Source of the DNA: Chitinophaga pinensis
GTDB lineage: Bacteria; Bacteroidota; Bacteroidia; UBA4408
Assembly (NCBI GenBank): GCA_945861665.1
Contig: CAMAVS010000003.1
Span: 62,001 to 126,000 of the forward strand
Direction of reading: 5' to 3'
Length of the DNA stretch: 64,000 bases
Shown: positions 43,241-52,825 of the stretch, piece after piece
How the letters are laid out: the number at the start of each line of letters is the position of its first letter
How positions within the stretch are numbered: position 1 is the stretch's first letter
Made by a program: the position numbers and the translations under genes
Notes under the pieces: generated by a model
What the model was told of the DNA's origin: nothing
Seen by the model: only the letters and a program-made list of their open reading frames with translations
Database searches by the model: none

Positions 43241-44440
43241 TCAACTGATTTTTAGGGCAGATTTTATCAGCTTGTCTATTTTAATATTGGCATTGGTACT
43301 TTCAACAAGTATGGCAGTACAGCCATTAAAAACAGCAAATTCGGTGATGGTATTTTTTAATGCATCTATCAGTTCAGCATTTATAAGCGGCTTATTTTCA
43401 AAAATAATTTTTTTTACAATAAGTGTTTTGCTTTGTCTGTCGGCTTTCATATCAGCACGGCCAATGAAATTGCTTCCGTATAAAAGTGGCAAACAAAAAT
43501 AGCCGTGGATGCGTTTGTGTTCCGGAACATAGCATTCTATTTGATAGTTATAGGAAAATAGTTTTTCTATTCGCTTGCGTTGTATTAATAAATTATCGAA
43601 AGGCGATAAAATATGAACTTGTTGTGATGTTTCAATGGTAACATATTTTAAATTTTGTGGCTTTGTGTAATAATCTTCTTCAAGGCCGGCCAATTTTATT
43701 TTTACAATAGTACCTTGTTTTAGCAGGCTCAACAATTGTTTTTTGATTAAGGGCTTATACTTGCTTTTCAAGTACCCAATTTCTGATTCAGTAATAATTC
43801 CGTTTGAGCGTATGGCGCTTGTAATTAGGAATTCGGCATATTCATTGGCCGTTGGCATTTTAGTATTTACTGAGGAAGGTAAAACCCTTTCCGTAATATC
43901 ATATATTTTTTGAAATCCCTTACGACCAGCAACCATTAAACTACCTTCCATAAACAATTGCTCCAGTGCTTTTTTTGCAGGCTTCCAATAATACCACGAA
44001 CCTTTATTTTTATCGGGATTATCAAAATCTTTCGACATTAAAGCCCCTTCCGATTTAATTCTGTCTAGCACAAAGCGCATCACTTTTTTGTCCTGCTCAA
44101 ACCAATGTTGTTTCCCTTGTAAGTATTCGTTTTTTCTTACCAGTGAAAAACGGTAATCGCACATAGGAAGGTAGGAGGCTGCGTGACTCCAGTATTCAAA
44201 AACGCTTTTATCCTTTTGTACTAAATCCTCTAAAATTGTATTTTGATAGCCCTTGTTTCTTGACCAAAGTGTATGGTGGTGCGCTCGTTCAACAACGGCT
44301 AGGGTATCAATTTGAACATAGCCGAGATGTTCAATACTTTTAAGTGCATTTTTCTTGTTTTTCTGAGGTGCTATCCCACCCAATTGTTGACAATGCAGAA
44401 TAATATTGCGCGCCTCGTTTATGCTAAGGGTATTTTTCAT
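43241..44440 (-). CDS. YcaQ/AlkX-family winged-helix DNA glycosylase
   Basis: A 399-residue protein of the HTH_42/YcaQ superfamily. These enzymes unhook DNA interstrand crosslinks and remove bulky alkylated bases. The catalytic Q-x-D motif is seen as YVQIDTLAVVERAHHHTLWSR (QID near residue 38), and the later LSPFDNLLIQRKRIEKLFSYNY and ECYVPEHKRIHGYFCLPLLY blocks are conserved in the family. It belongs to the mutL run (10 bases after the exo/endonuclease-like gene), a sensible place for a repair enzyme. Activity on crosslinks is inferred from family. Confidence 0.87.
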   Translation of the reverse strand: MKNTLSINEARNIILHCQQLGGIAPQKNKKNALKSIEHLGYVQIDTLAVVERAHHHTLWSRNKGYQNTILEDLVQKDKSVFEYWSHAASYLPMCDYRFSLVRKNEYLQGKQHWFEQDKKVMRFVLDRIKSEGALMSKDFDNPDKNKGSWYYWKPAKKALEQLFMEGSLMVAGRKGFQKIYDITERVLPSSVNTKMPTANEYAEFLITSAIRSNGIITESEIGYLKSKYKPLIKKQLLSLLKQGTIVKIKLAGLEEDYYTKPQNLKYVTIETSQQVHILSPFDNLLIQRKRIEKLFSYNYQIECYVPEHKRIHGYFCLPLLYGSNFIGRADMKADRQSKTLIVKKIIFENKPLINAELIDALKNTITEFAVFNGCTAILVESTNANIKIDKLIKSALKIS

Positions 44441-44449
44441 AAAGAAAAA

Positions 44450-45562
44450 TTATTTTACCAATCTTGTATAACAGCTTATGGCATAATGGTCGGAATACTC
44501 ATCGGGGAAAGTTGTAAAATTATAGGACCGAAGGATGGGACTAAATAAGAGGTAATCAATTCGTAAGGAGGGGAATTCTCCCTTGTAACTTCTGCCCAAT
44601 CCATTTCCGCTTTCCATAAAAGCATCATTTAAATTTTTCGAAATGGTTTGATAGGTATATGAACTGGGTGAATCGTTAAAGTCGCCACAAACAATAACTG
44701 GGTAAGGCGAACGATTGATACTGGCGTGAATTGAATCGGCTTGTGACGACCTTTTTACATAAGCGCGTTTCATTCGTCTCAATATTTTTTTGGAACCATC
44801 AATCTCTTCCGCATCTTCATTGTTTTCGAGTTTGCTGATAAATTTATAATCTTCTTTGTTGAAATGTATTGATTGAAGGTGTGCATTGTATACGCGTATG
44901 GTATCACTATTTATAACAATGTCGGAGTACATACAACTGTTTGTTGATTTTTTATTAAAAATAACGGCTCCTGTATTTATAATTGGATATTTACTAAAAG
45001 TAGCAATTCCCCAATGATCTGTTTTGTGCAAGGTAACACTATAACGGGTGTTTACATAGGGCAGCTGAAGTGTTTTTTTTAGGGTATCAACACTGATGAA
45101 TTTATTATTATCGTCTGCATAAAATTCCTGAAATGAAATAATATCAGGCTTTTCATTTTTTATAAAGTTGAGCAGGTCATCGCGTGTTTTTTTGTTTTTA
45201 GTCCAGTTGTATAAATCGAATAATCGCACATTATAGCTCATTACTTTCATCAAGGGAGCATTTTCAAGTTCTTCCTTACTGAGTTGGTTTTTAAAATTAA
45301 GTTGTATGCCTCGTGTTAATACATTCCAGCCACATATAATTACAAGAAAGGATAAAAATGCTTGGGGTTTAAATTGTATAGCCCAATAAACAATAAATAA
45401 AATGTTAATGATAAGTACTATTGGGTAAATTAATCCGAAAAATGCCAACATCCAGAATGTTTCGGGGCTGCAAAATAATGCTAGGTAAGAAAACAAAATC
45501 GCTACGATAGCAATGATATTCAGCAGTAAAAATAGTTTATTTAGTTTGCCGAGTTGTTTCAA
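44450..45562 (-). CDS. Membrane-anchored endonuclease/exonuclease/phosphatase family protein
   Basis: A 370-residue EEP-fold hydrolase. Residues about 5-90 hold three hydrophobic helices (LFLLLNIIAIVAILFSYLAL, FFGLIYPIVLIINILFIVYW, then FLSFLVIICGW), and the EEP domain follows with MSYNVRLFDLYNW, DIISFQEFYAD, HWGIATFSKYPI, VYNAHLQSIHF, VICGDFNDSPSSY, RIDYLLFSP and YSDHYAISC, i.e. all catalytic acids, His and Asn. It might act on DNA, phospholipids or inositol phosphates. Its TTG start overlaps the stop of the second rhomboid gene (TTGA). Confidence 0.9.
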   Translation of the reverse strand: MKQLGKLNKLFLLLNIIAIVAILFSYLALFCSPETFWMLAFFGLIYPIVLIINILFIVYWAIQFKPQAFLSFLVIICGWNVLTRGIQLNFKNQLSKEELENAPLMKVMSYNVRLFDLYNWTKNKKTRDDLLNFIKNEKPDIISFQEFYADDNNKFISVDTLKKTLQLPYVNTRYSVTLHKTDHWGIATFSKYPIINTGAVIFNKKSTNSCMYSDIVINSDTIRVYNAHLQSIHFNKEDYKFISKLENNEDAEEIDGSKKILRRMKRAYVKRSSQADSIHASINRSPYPVIVCGDFNDSPSSYTYQTISKNLNDAFMESGNGLGRSYKGEFPSLRIDYLLFSPILRSYNFTTFPDEYSDHYAISCYTRLVK

Positions 45563-46443
45563 TTTTCCTTGCTAAAATTAAAAAGTATTTCTTTTTCTTC
45601 TTTGCTCAAACTTTCATATCCTGCTCGGGATATCTTGTCAAGAATAGCATCTACAACTTGTTGTTTATTGTTTCCGGTTTTCTTTTTACTTACATTTTCT
45701 TTATCGGAATAAACAACTTTCATCTTGATTTTTGTGGTGAACAAGTTTGAAATGGAGTGAATCCCTTTATTAAAGAACAATGTAAAATCATTTCCTTTTT
45801 GAAGTTGTTTACTAAATAGAAATCCAAATAGCGCTCCTCCTAAATGCGCAATGTGTCCACCGGGATTACCTTTGTCGATACTAATTAAATCAAGTATTAC
45901 CAAACCTATTGCTACATATATTAGTTTAATTCTAAATACAAAAAAGAGGTTCACAATAAAGTGTGGAATATAGGTAGAAATTGCTACAAATATTGCCAAT
46001 ACAGCTGCCGATGCTCCAAGGGCGTAAGAGAATTGAACAGCCCTCGAAAAAACGGGAAACAGGTTGAAAACAAAAATGTACAAAAATGCACCTGCAATTC
46101 CTCCCAGTATATACAATCCCAATAATCTCTTTTCGCCCAAATATTCCATAAAAAGTTGCCCGCCAAAAAATAACATTAACATATTTGAGAGGATGTGCAT
46201 AAAGTTTTCGTGCAGGAACATATAAGTAATGATTGTCCAAGGTTTATAAAGCAACAATAGTGGGTTGGATGGAACTGCCAACCATTCTGTTATAGCAGGC
46301 GCATAATCGTTGGCGTCAAATAAAAAGAAAGGAATACGAATAAGGTTTACAATTAAAAAAACAGCAACATTCACATATATTAATCGCGTTAATACAGATC
46401 CACTGCTAAAGGTTTGTTTTAATTGTGTTCCTAAGCTGCTCAT
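45559..46443 (-). CDS. Rhomboid family intramembrane serine protease (second copy)
   Basis: 294 residues with about six membrane helices. The catalytic serine lies in SYALGASAAVLAIF and the histidine in GGHIAHLGGALFGFLF; HENFMHILSNMLMLFFGG is the conserved helix-2 block. The GxSx motif reads GASA, normal for a protease. A cytoplasmic tail of about 85 residues (KNDFTLFFNK onward, ending SLSKEEKEILFNFSKEN) is added. It lies 2 bases after the first rhomboid gene and overlaps the next gene, so all are one operon. Confidence 0.93.
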   Translation of the reverse strand: MSSLGTQLKQTFSSGSVLTRLIYVNVAVFLIVNLIRIPFFLFDANDYAPAITEWLAVPSNPLLLLYKPWTIITYMFLHENFMHILSNMLMLFFGGQLFMEYLGEKRLLGLYILGGIAGAFLYIFVFNLFPVFSRAVQFSYALGASAAVLAIFVAISTYIPHFIVNLFFVFRIKLIYVAIGLVILDLISIDKGNPGGHIAHLGGALFGFLFSKQLQKGNDFTLFFNKGIHSISNLFTTKIKMKVVYSDKENVSKKKTGNNKQQVVDAILDKISRAGYESLSKEEKEILFNFSKEN

Positions 46444-46445
46444 AA

Positions 46446-47294
46446 TTAAAAAAGTGTTTTGCTTTTACGCCAATACATAATGAGTATGAATCCAAAAAGC
46501 ATACCACCTAAGTGTGCAAAGTGTGCTACGTTATCGTTTCCGCTATTCGATATGCCTGAGAATACTTCAATTGCACCATACAACATCACAAAATATTTTG
46601 CTTTAATTGGGATAGCAAAATAAATGTAAATAACATTGTTAGGGAACATCATACCAAAGGCAAGTAATAAACCAAAAACTGCGCCTGAAGCTCCTACAAC
46701 AACCGGTAAATTTAAATAGGCTTCTTTATACTCTTGCATAAAAGTTATTGAGCTACTAATGGCTTCAGTAGGATTTGTGTGTATATTCAAATTGTAATTT
46801 TTAGAAAAGCCTGTATACAATTCTTGCAGTTCAGGACTTGCCAAAGTAAATTTTGTTGAAGTGAGAAAGCTTTGTAATTTTTCTCCGCTTGGAGATGCTA
46901 CATAATCGTTTATAAGATCTGTAATGGGCTTTAAATCGTTAAAGTAAACAACTACATAATGTATTACTGCCGCACCAAGTCCGGTAACTAAGTAGTATAT
47001 CAAAAAGCGTTTTGGCCCCCAGTAATTTTCTATACTGCTTCCAAACATATACAAGGCGAACATATTAAAAAATATGTGTGCTAAACTGCCGTGCATAAAC
47101 ATATAAGTGATTAACTGATACGGTCTGAACTTGTCTGAACCGAAATAATGTAAGCCAAGTTTGTCAGTTAGTTCAATACCCAACTTGCTTTCAAAAACAT
47201 AGGTGGCAATAAAAAAAAGCACATTTATAATGAGCAGGTTTTTTACTACATCGGGCAATAATTTAAAACCGGTAGGGCGATAGTCGTAACTCAT
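46446..47294 (-). CDS. Rhomboid family intramembrane serine protease (first copy)
   Basis: 282 residues, six or so membrane helices. Active-site blocks are complete: HGSLAHIFFNMFALYMFG, VVVGASGAVFGLLLAFG (catalytic Ser) and VAHFAHLGGMLFGFIL (His). A polar loop of about 80 residues (DLKPITDLINDYVASPSGEK to EAISSSITFMQEYKEA) is inserted before the serine helix. It starts on the stop of mutL (ATGA overlap) and is followed by the second rhomboid after 2 bases. Substrates are unknown. Confidence 0.95.
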   Translation of the reverse strand: MSYDYRPTGFKLLPDVVKNLLIINVLFFIATYVFESKLGIELTDKLGLHYFGSDKFRPYQLITYMFMHGSLAHIFFNMFALYMFGSSIENYWGPKRFLIYYLVTGLGAAVIHYVVVYFNDLKPITDLINDYVASPSGEKLQSFLTSTKFTLASPELQELYTGFSKNYNLNIHTNPTEAISSSITFMQEYKEAYLNLPVVVGASGAVFGLLLAFGMMFPNNVIYIYFAIPIKAKYFVMLYGAIEVFSGISNSGNDNVAHFAHLGGMLFGFILIMYWRKSKTLF

Positions 47295-49105
47295 TTTTTG
47301 AATCGTTTATCCAGTTCCTCTGACGAAAAAGTGGTGATGGTTGGTTTTCCTGATGGATTAGAGTAGGGCATTTGACAGGCAAATAATTCATCAGCCAAAT
47401 GTTGCATTTCTTGTGTCGATAATTTCTTTCCTGACTTTATTGAAACACTTTTTGCCATAGAACGCACAAGTATATCAGTAGCCGATAATTTAATCTCACT
47501 CTTGTTTAATTTATACTGCTCCACCAAGTCTTCGAGTATGTTCTGTATATTATTTTCAGTTGCTTGCTGTGGTATGCCGTGTATGATTAATGTATACTTG
47601 CCGAACTCACTTATGTCAAATCCCAATTGTTTTATCGCAGGTATAATTTCTAATAAAACAGCCATATTCTCAGGCGAAAAATCAATAGTTTGCGGGAAAA
47701 GTAATTGTTGCGACAGTTGCTTATTGTGTTGAATTAACTGTGTTAGTTTTTCGTATTGTACACGTTCGTGTGCATTTTGTTGGTCGATGATTAAAAATCC
47801 ACTTTTAATAGGTGTAACAATATATTTGTTGTGTAATTGGAATACTTGTTTCTCTTCCTGTTCAGTATCTTGGTAGTCTATTTGCACATTTTTACTAGTA
47901 TCTACCAAGTTATTTTCCACCATCTTTTCCCAATCGGAAATGGTATGTTGATTGGGTTTTAGTTTGTAGGAGTAATTACTGTTATTTTCAGTCTCCTTTT
48001 TAAAGGGATTGTAATTTGTATCAACTTTTATTGTTGGAGCTTCTACAATATGATTACTAGGTCTAAGTTGAAAATCCAAACTTGCTTCCAATTCGAAATC
48101 AATTGTAGGAGCAATGTTATTTTTACCCAATGCTTGTTTAATAGCTGAACGCAAAATGGCATAGACTGATTTTTCATCTTCAAACTTCACTTCTGTTTTT
48201 GTTGGATGAATATTTATATCGATACTCGCAGGGTTCATTTCCATAAAGATAAAATAGGAAGGAAAAGAATCGCTGGGCAATAGCTGATCGAATGCTTTTT
48301 GTACAGCGTGGTGCAAATAATTGTTTTTAATGTAGCGGTTGTTGATGAAAAAGTATTGTTCACCTCTTGTTTTTCGTGCAAATTCCGGTTTGCCAATGAA
48401 TCCATGAAGCTTTACTATAGTTGTCTCTTCTTCGATGGGTACTAAACGTTGATTGTAATTATTACCAAAAATAGCTACTAAACGCTGTTTTAAATTGCCT
48501 TTTTCGAGATGGTAAACATCGTTGTTGTTATGGGTAAAACTAAAAGCAATTTCGGGATGAGCTATGGCAACACGTAAAAATTCCTGAATGATATGTGTTG
48601 TTTCAATGTTGTTCGATTTCAAAAAATTCCTACGTGCAGGAACATTGTAAAATAAGTTTTTAATGGAGAAACTGGTTCCAATGGGGCAACTGCAAGCTTC
48701 TTGAAGAACCAGTTCACTACCTTCAATAACAATTTGTGTTCCTGTGTCTTTATCGGGTGTACGTGTTTTTATTTCAACTTGAGCAATGGCTGCAATAGAA
48801 GCCAATGCCTCGCCTCTAAAACCTTTTGTAGTAAGTTTAAAAAGATCCTCTGATGTTTTTATTTTTGAGGTAGCGTGACGCTCAAAACTCATACGAGCGT
48901 CCGTCTCGCTCATTCCCTTTCCGTTATCAATTACCTGAATAAGTGTTTTGCCAGCTTCTTTTACGATTAGTTTAATATTTGTTGCATCGGCATCAATGGC
49001 ATTCTCAATTAACTCTTTTATAGCAGAAGCGGGTCGTTGAATTACCTCACCAGCTGCTATTTGATTGGCAACAGAGTCAGGTAAAAGATGGATAATATCA
49101 GGCAT
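47291..49105 (-). CDS. mutL: DNA mismatch repair protein MutL
   Basis: A 604-residue GHKL ATPase that links MutS recognition to repair. The N-terminal motifs are intact: ELIENAIDADAT, VIDNGKGMSETDARM, RHATSKI and TTKGFRGEALASIAA. The middle contains IDINIHPTKTEVKFEDE, and the C-terminal dimerisation domain (about 415-604) follows a variable linker. The C-terminal end has CQMPYSNPSGKPTITTFSSE but I do not see the DQHA(X)2E(X)4E endonuclease motif; IIDQQNAHERVQYEKL is a partial form (DQQNAHERVQYE), so nicking activity is possible. First gene of the operon. Confidence 0.97.
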   Translation of the reverse strand: MPDIIHLLPDSVANQIAAGEVIQRPASAIKELIENAIDADATNIKLIVKEAGKTLIQVIDNGKGMSETDARMSFERHATSKIKTSEDLFKLTTKGFRGEALASIAAIAQVEIKTRTPDKDTGTQIVIEGSELVLQEACSCPIGTSFSIKNLFYNVPARRNFLKSNNIETTHIIQEFLRVAIAHPEIAFSFTHNNNDVYHLEKGNLKQRLVAIFGNNYNQRLVPIEEETTIVKLHGFIGKPEFARKTRGEQYFFINNRYIKNNYLHHAVQKAFDQLLPSDSFPSYFIFMEMNPASIDINIHPTKTEVKFEDEKSVYAILRSAIKQALGKNNIAPTIDFELEASLDFQLRPSNHIVEAPTIKVDTNYNPFKKETENNSNYSYKLKPNQHTISDWEKMVENNLVDTSKNVQIDYQDTEQEEKQVFQLHNKYIVTPIKSGFLIIDQQNAHERVQYEKLTQLIQHNKQLSQQLLFPQTIDFSPENMAVLLEIIPAIKQLGFDISEFGKYTLIIHGIPQQATENNIQNILEDLVEQYKLNKSEIKLSATDILVRSMAKSVSIKSGKKLSTQEMQHLADELFACQMPYSNPSGKPTITTFSSEELDKRFKK

Positions 49106-49502
49106 AGGGTTAATTCCCTACAAAAGTAATCATTATTTGTAAAAAAGACGATTAAAAAAAAGGATTAAAAGCTTACAATAAGCAATAAAGAGTGCTTTCT
49201 TTGAATTTTTTCATCCACTGCCTTTCATCGAACTTTTAATCGGTAAGCTACATTAAAAGCACACGATACGAATTTAGATCTTAATTACATTTGTCTACTA
49301 TCGAAAACAGAGAAGTTCTTACTTTTTGAATGGGTAATAAATAAATTTCTGCCATTGTGTCCGTTGCACCTCTTATATCGGTAACAAATACTAAGTATAC
49401 CCGATTGCTTAACTGATAATCACATAGCTATTGTTAAATCATTTGTAATAATTAATGTCAAGTTAAGGATACTAGAAAAGTAGTTTTTTTATCACTTTTT
49501 AG
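49106..49502. other. Intergenic region upstream of mutL
   Basis: 397 bases. It contains the mutL promoter motif at 49121-49128 and a plus-strand TAcaTTTG at 49286-49293 with no ORF behind it. On the minus strand, 49427 to 49281 is an open stretch with protein-like composition but no start codon (see findings). Otherwise I see nothing. Confidence 0.5.
49121..49128 (-). promoter_or_regulatory. -7 promoter element (TActTTTG) for mutL
   Basis: Minus-strand exact TAnnTTTG match, predicted transcript start near 49116, 11 bases before the ATG at 49105. Confidence 0.5.
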
Positions 49503-51887
49503 TTAATGTGTAATGATTGTTTTTTTACTGATGGTAGAGTTGGTTGTTTTTACAACTATAGTGTAAGTGCCATTTTTTACTTGTTTGGTATTTAAAACAC
49601 AGGTGCTGTTGTTACCATTTTTATATTCTATTACTATTATTTTGCCAAGTGTATCAATAAGCGTTATTTCAAGAATCGTATCGTGTTTATTGTCGCATTT
49701 AACGGTTATGTTTTCATCACCAGGGTTTGGATAAATAATAATATTAGAACCAATGATGGGTTTATTTTGTGCACTGTGCGTATAATTTTTATTAGCAAGC
49801 GCATATTCTCCTACAACCAATGAGTCAATACTAATGGAGCCTGTTTTGTCAGCAGTATTCCCCATTGTCTTAGTATACTTAGGGAATATAATCCAATCAT
49901 CTCCTGCATTTTTTCTGAATAGCAATAATAAACTGTCTTCGTTCACAGTAATGAGCCCATTGTCTAAAAGCCCATAGGTGTAATTTACACTTGTACGCCC
50001 ATCGTAAGCAATTTTGCCTGCAGCTTTAAAGCTTGGTGGTATAATGCCATCAACTTTCCAATATCTTTCTGTTGATAATTGGTAGGGCTTTCCATACATT
50101 TTAATACTGTCGGGTGCAACCCAATTGTGCTCTATTCTCAAATACACCGAGTCGGGAACTGCATTTACTACTATATTCATAAATGCATTTGTTAAATTGT
50201 GCGCCCCTGTTGTTTTTATTACTTTATCTAAGCTACTGATGGCATCATTTAACCTTTGATTTGTATTGCTTCCGCAATATATAGGATTAGTATTTAATGT
50301 AAATGTTGCAGACGAATTAGCTCCGCTTACATTTATTATTCTTGTTTGTTTGGTCCAAGCAGCATCCATAAAGGTTAGTTCAAGTGGAACATTGTTGTAT
50401 AAATGTGGTGCTCCTTTTAGTTTTTGTTTTACAAAAACTGTAACATCAAAATTATTTCCATTGGGAACAACATTGAAAGAATCGACTGAAAAGTGCGGAA
50501 AGCCCGGACTGTAAACCCAATCGTTAAAAAAATCGGTTAAATTTATTCCCGAGTATGTTGACATATCATTTTTAAACTCATTGCTGTTTGTTTTTTTATG
50601 TTGGTGGTTGTTGAGGTAATATGTTATCCCGTTAAAAAAAGTAGTGTCGTTCATATAGCCTCTTAATGAATGAGCAACTACTGCACCTTTTTTATAAACG
50701 TGATCACCATAAGTATACTGGTGGGGTATTCCTGAAACTGCTCTATAGCCACCTTCCTTTAGATGTGTATAGCGAAGTACACTGATAAGGTTTGTTTTTA
50801 CGGCACTAATAAAAAGACTTTTTCCGTATACACTTTCGGTGAATAAATGTTCGCAATATTTTGCCCAGCCTTCGTTTAACCACATATCTTCTTGTGTTTC
50901 GCAGGTTGCTAAATTGCCAAACCAATGGTGTGATAACTCGTGTGCAAAAAGTGTTTCGTATGTTAATGTTCCGTCAATTGTCACTCTTGGATAGGATATA
51001 CAAGTAGCATGCTCCATTGCGCCACCGTTAAAAGGTACCGATACAAATCCTACTTTATTCCATCGGTAAGGCCCAAAACGGCTTTCAAATAATGATAAAG
51101 CGTTGGGAAGGTGTGTAAAGGATATTTTAAAATTTGTTGTGTCAACCGGGTTAGATGTTAACTCAATTGGAATTGTACCGTTAATGCCATTATAGGTTTG
51201 ATAAACGGTAGTATATGCACTTACTGCTACAGAGGCAAGGTAAGAAGGTATTGTTTCTGTTAGTTTCCAAGTCCAGGTTTGTGTTCCGTTTCCGTTGTTT
51301 GTTTGCCCCATTAATGCCCCATTGCATATTGCTTTGTTATTTAGCTTGGTAATAATATTAAAGTCATAAGTAGCGCGTTCCACAAAATTGTCGAAACAAG
51401 GATGCCATACACGTCCATATACGTGAGGGTTAGCAGCAAAGCCCACACCAATATTATAATAATAGCCACCCGAAAAATAAAAACCGCCAAAGCCCGATGG
51501 ATCACCTTGTGGTACACCATGATAATATACTGTTACATTGGCAGTATCAATAATATTTAGTGCATTTTGCATGTGAATGCGTAAAAGTGTATCATTGTAA
51601 TTGTAAGGTATTTGAATATTGTTTAGTGTAATGGAGTCAATTAGTAGTTTTAATAAATCTAAATCCAATTGAGTTACTCCGTTTATTTTGGCAGCAAATT
51701 TTATAATTGTACTTCCTTTTATTTGTGTGTTTGCCGAATCGGTGATATCAAGATTTAGTGTGTAATTAATGATGTCAATAGTGTCGCTTCGGTTGTTGAG
51801 TGCTTGTGCTCTATTTTGAGCGGATGCGTGTAAGGTAAAAAATATAGCACTCAATACGATTTGAATAAAATATAATTTTTTTTTCAT
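49503..51887 (-). CDS. M1 family metallo-aminopeptidase with T9SS type A sorting domain
   Basis: 794 residues. A signal peptide (MKKKLYFIQIVLSAIFFTLHASAQ) is followed by the N-terminal saddle domain and the M1 catalytic domain: the exopeptidase-type GGAMEHATCISY block (GAMEN in classic members, here GAMEH) and the zinc site HELSHHWFGN with the third ligand in WLNEGWAKY. The last 85 or so residues (IIIYPNPGDENITVK to TTNSTISKKTIITH) are a T9SS type A sorting domain, so the protein is exported to the surface or medium, probably to feed on peptides. It stands alone. Confidence 0.93.
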   Translation of the reverse strand: MKKKLYFIQIVLSAIFFTLHASAQNRAQALNNRSDTIDIINYTLNLDITDSANTQIKGSTIIKFAAKINGVTQLDLDLLKLLIDSITLNNIQIPYNYNDTLLRIHMQNALNIIDTANVTVYYHGVPQGDPSGFGGFYFSGGYYYNIGVGFAANPHVYGRVWHPCFDNFVERATYDFNIITKLNNKAICNGALMGQTNNGNGTQTWTWKLTETIPSYLASVAVSAYTTVYQTYNGINGTIPIELTSNPVDTTNFKISFTHLPNALSLFESRFGPYRWNKVGFVSVPFNGGAMEHATCISYPRVTIDGTLTYETLFAHELSHHWFGNLATCETQEDMWLNEGWAKYCEHLFTESVYGKSLFISAVKTNLISVLRYTHLKEGGYRAVSGIPHQYTYGDHVYKKGAVVAHSLRGYMNDTTFFNGITYYLNNHQHKKTNSNEFKNDMSTYSGINLTDFFNDWVYSPGFPHFSVDSFNVVPNGNNFDVTVFVKQKLKGAPHLYNNVPLELTFMDAAWTKQTRIINVSGANSSATFTLNTNPIYCGSNTNQRLNDAISSLDKVIKTTGAHNLTNAFMNIVVNAVPDSVYLRIEHNWVAPDSIKMYGKPYQLSTERYWKVDGIIPPSFKAAGKIAYDGRTSVNYTYGLLDNGLITVNEDSLLLLFRKNAGDDWIIFPKYTKTMGNTADKTGSISIDSLVVGEYALANKNYTHSAQNKPIIGSNIIIYPNPGDENITVKCDNKHDTILEITLIDTLGKIIVIEYKNGNNSTCVLNTKQVKNGTYTIVVKTTNSTISKKTIITH

Positions 51888-52132
51888 GTTATATTAATTT
51901 TTATTGTTGTCAGCTAAAACTTTTAAAGTCTTTTTTTAGTAAGTTTGATTCGCTAAAACTATAATCTACTATGAGCAAAACTATACATTTTTTCGGCAAT
52001 TCCGTTTTCGTCCAGCTGATTTTTTAAATTGGCACTAAAATTATAACCGATTCATCAAAAGCATTAATTTTGCAGTAAAATTTGGTCATATTTTATAGTA
52101 CAGCCGAGTAATAGAAGTCTTTAAAACCAATT

Positions 52133-52693
52133 TTAATAAACTCTCATTATTTTTATAAAACAATCGTTATAATATTTTTCGCTTAAGTTGTTTTCCACTA
52201 CACCCAATTTTATGCTGCTATGAATAAAATAAAGGATATTATTTTTTTTGCGTGTAATAATTCCAACGTGATTTATTTCTGATCTATTTTTAGAGTTGGT
52301 GGCAAAAAAAACCAAGTCGCCTTCTTCGGCTTTTCCTAATTCTACAGCTTTACCAAAGTTGCTTTGTTCTTTAGTGGTGCGTGGCAATGTGATGTCAACT
52401 CTTTTAAAGGAAGTCCATATTAAGCCCGAGCAATCCATTCCGTTTTTATCGACACCGCCATATTTGTAAGGCGTAGATAAATACTCATTTGCAGTGTGCA
52501 ACATTGTTTCAGTTTTTTTATCCCTACTTTGGTTATTGGGTGAAGAAGCACTTGTAGTTTTTTTTGTAATTCTACAAGAGGAGAAAGTAACAAGGAAGAT
52601 GATATAAAAAATAAAAAAGGTGCTTTTTATAAAAGCACCTTTTTTATTTGTATTATATAAATTAGGGTTAATGGTTGTAGTATTTATATTCAA
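52133..52693 (-). CDS. NlpC/P60 (C40) cell-wall peptidase lipoprotein
   Basis: 186 residues. The first 40 give a lipoprotein signal (FIFYIIFLVTFSSC), then a short linker and an NlpC/P60 domain: TPYKYGGVDKNGMDCSGLIW (catalytic Cys), KAEEGDLVFFATNS, and the histidine in SEINHVGIITRKK. It cleaves peptide stems of peptidoglycan, in the periplasm. The start is uncertain: only a TTG at 52693 keeps the full signal, but a partial promoter motif overlaps it, and a perfect 15-bp terminator-like hairpin (52613-52645) lies within the early codons. The next in-frame ATG would remove the signal. Confidence 0.85.
   Translation of the reverse strand: MNINTTTINPNLYNTNKKGAFIKSTFFIFYIIFLVTFSSCRITKKTTSASSPNNQSRDKKTETMLHTANEYLSTPYKYGGVDKNGMDCSGLIWTSFKRVDITLPRTTKEQSNFGKAVELGKAEEGDLVFFATNSKNRSEINHVGIITRKKNNILYFIHSSIKLGVVENNLSEKYYNDCFIKIMRVY
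52613..52645 (-). terminator. Terminator-like perfect hairpin, overlapping the start of the NlpC/P60 ORF
   Basis: AAAAAAGGTGCTTTT / AAAAGCACCTTTTTT with a 3-base loop, symmetrical A and T tracts on both strands. It would end the upstream C1 peptidase transcript but also encodes residues KKGAFIKSTFF of the following lipoprotein. Confidence 0.65.
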
Positions 52694-52825
52694 ATGTGCT
52701 ATTAATTTTATTACGTGAGTAAGATTGCTTCTTCGCTAAAATCTCATCGCAATTAAAGTTCATAAACTATAAATTTAATGCAAATAAAATCAATTATTTT
52801 TGTCGAAATATGTTAGGTGATGTGA

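Noticed and set aside
49286-49293. Plus-strand TAcaTTTG as promoter of a small RNA
   Set aside because: No ORF, hairpin or T-tract that would define a transcript follows; a chance match is likely in AT-rich DNA.
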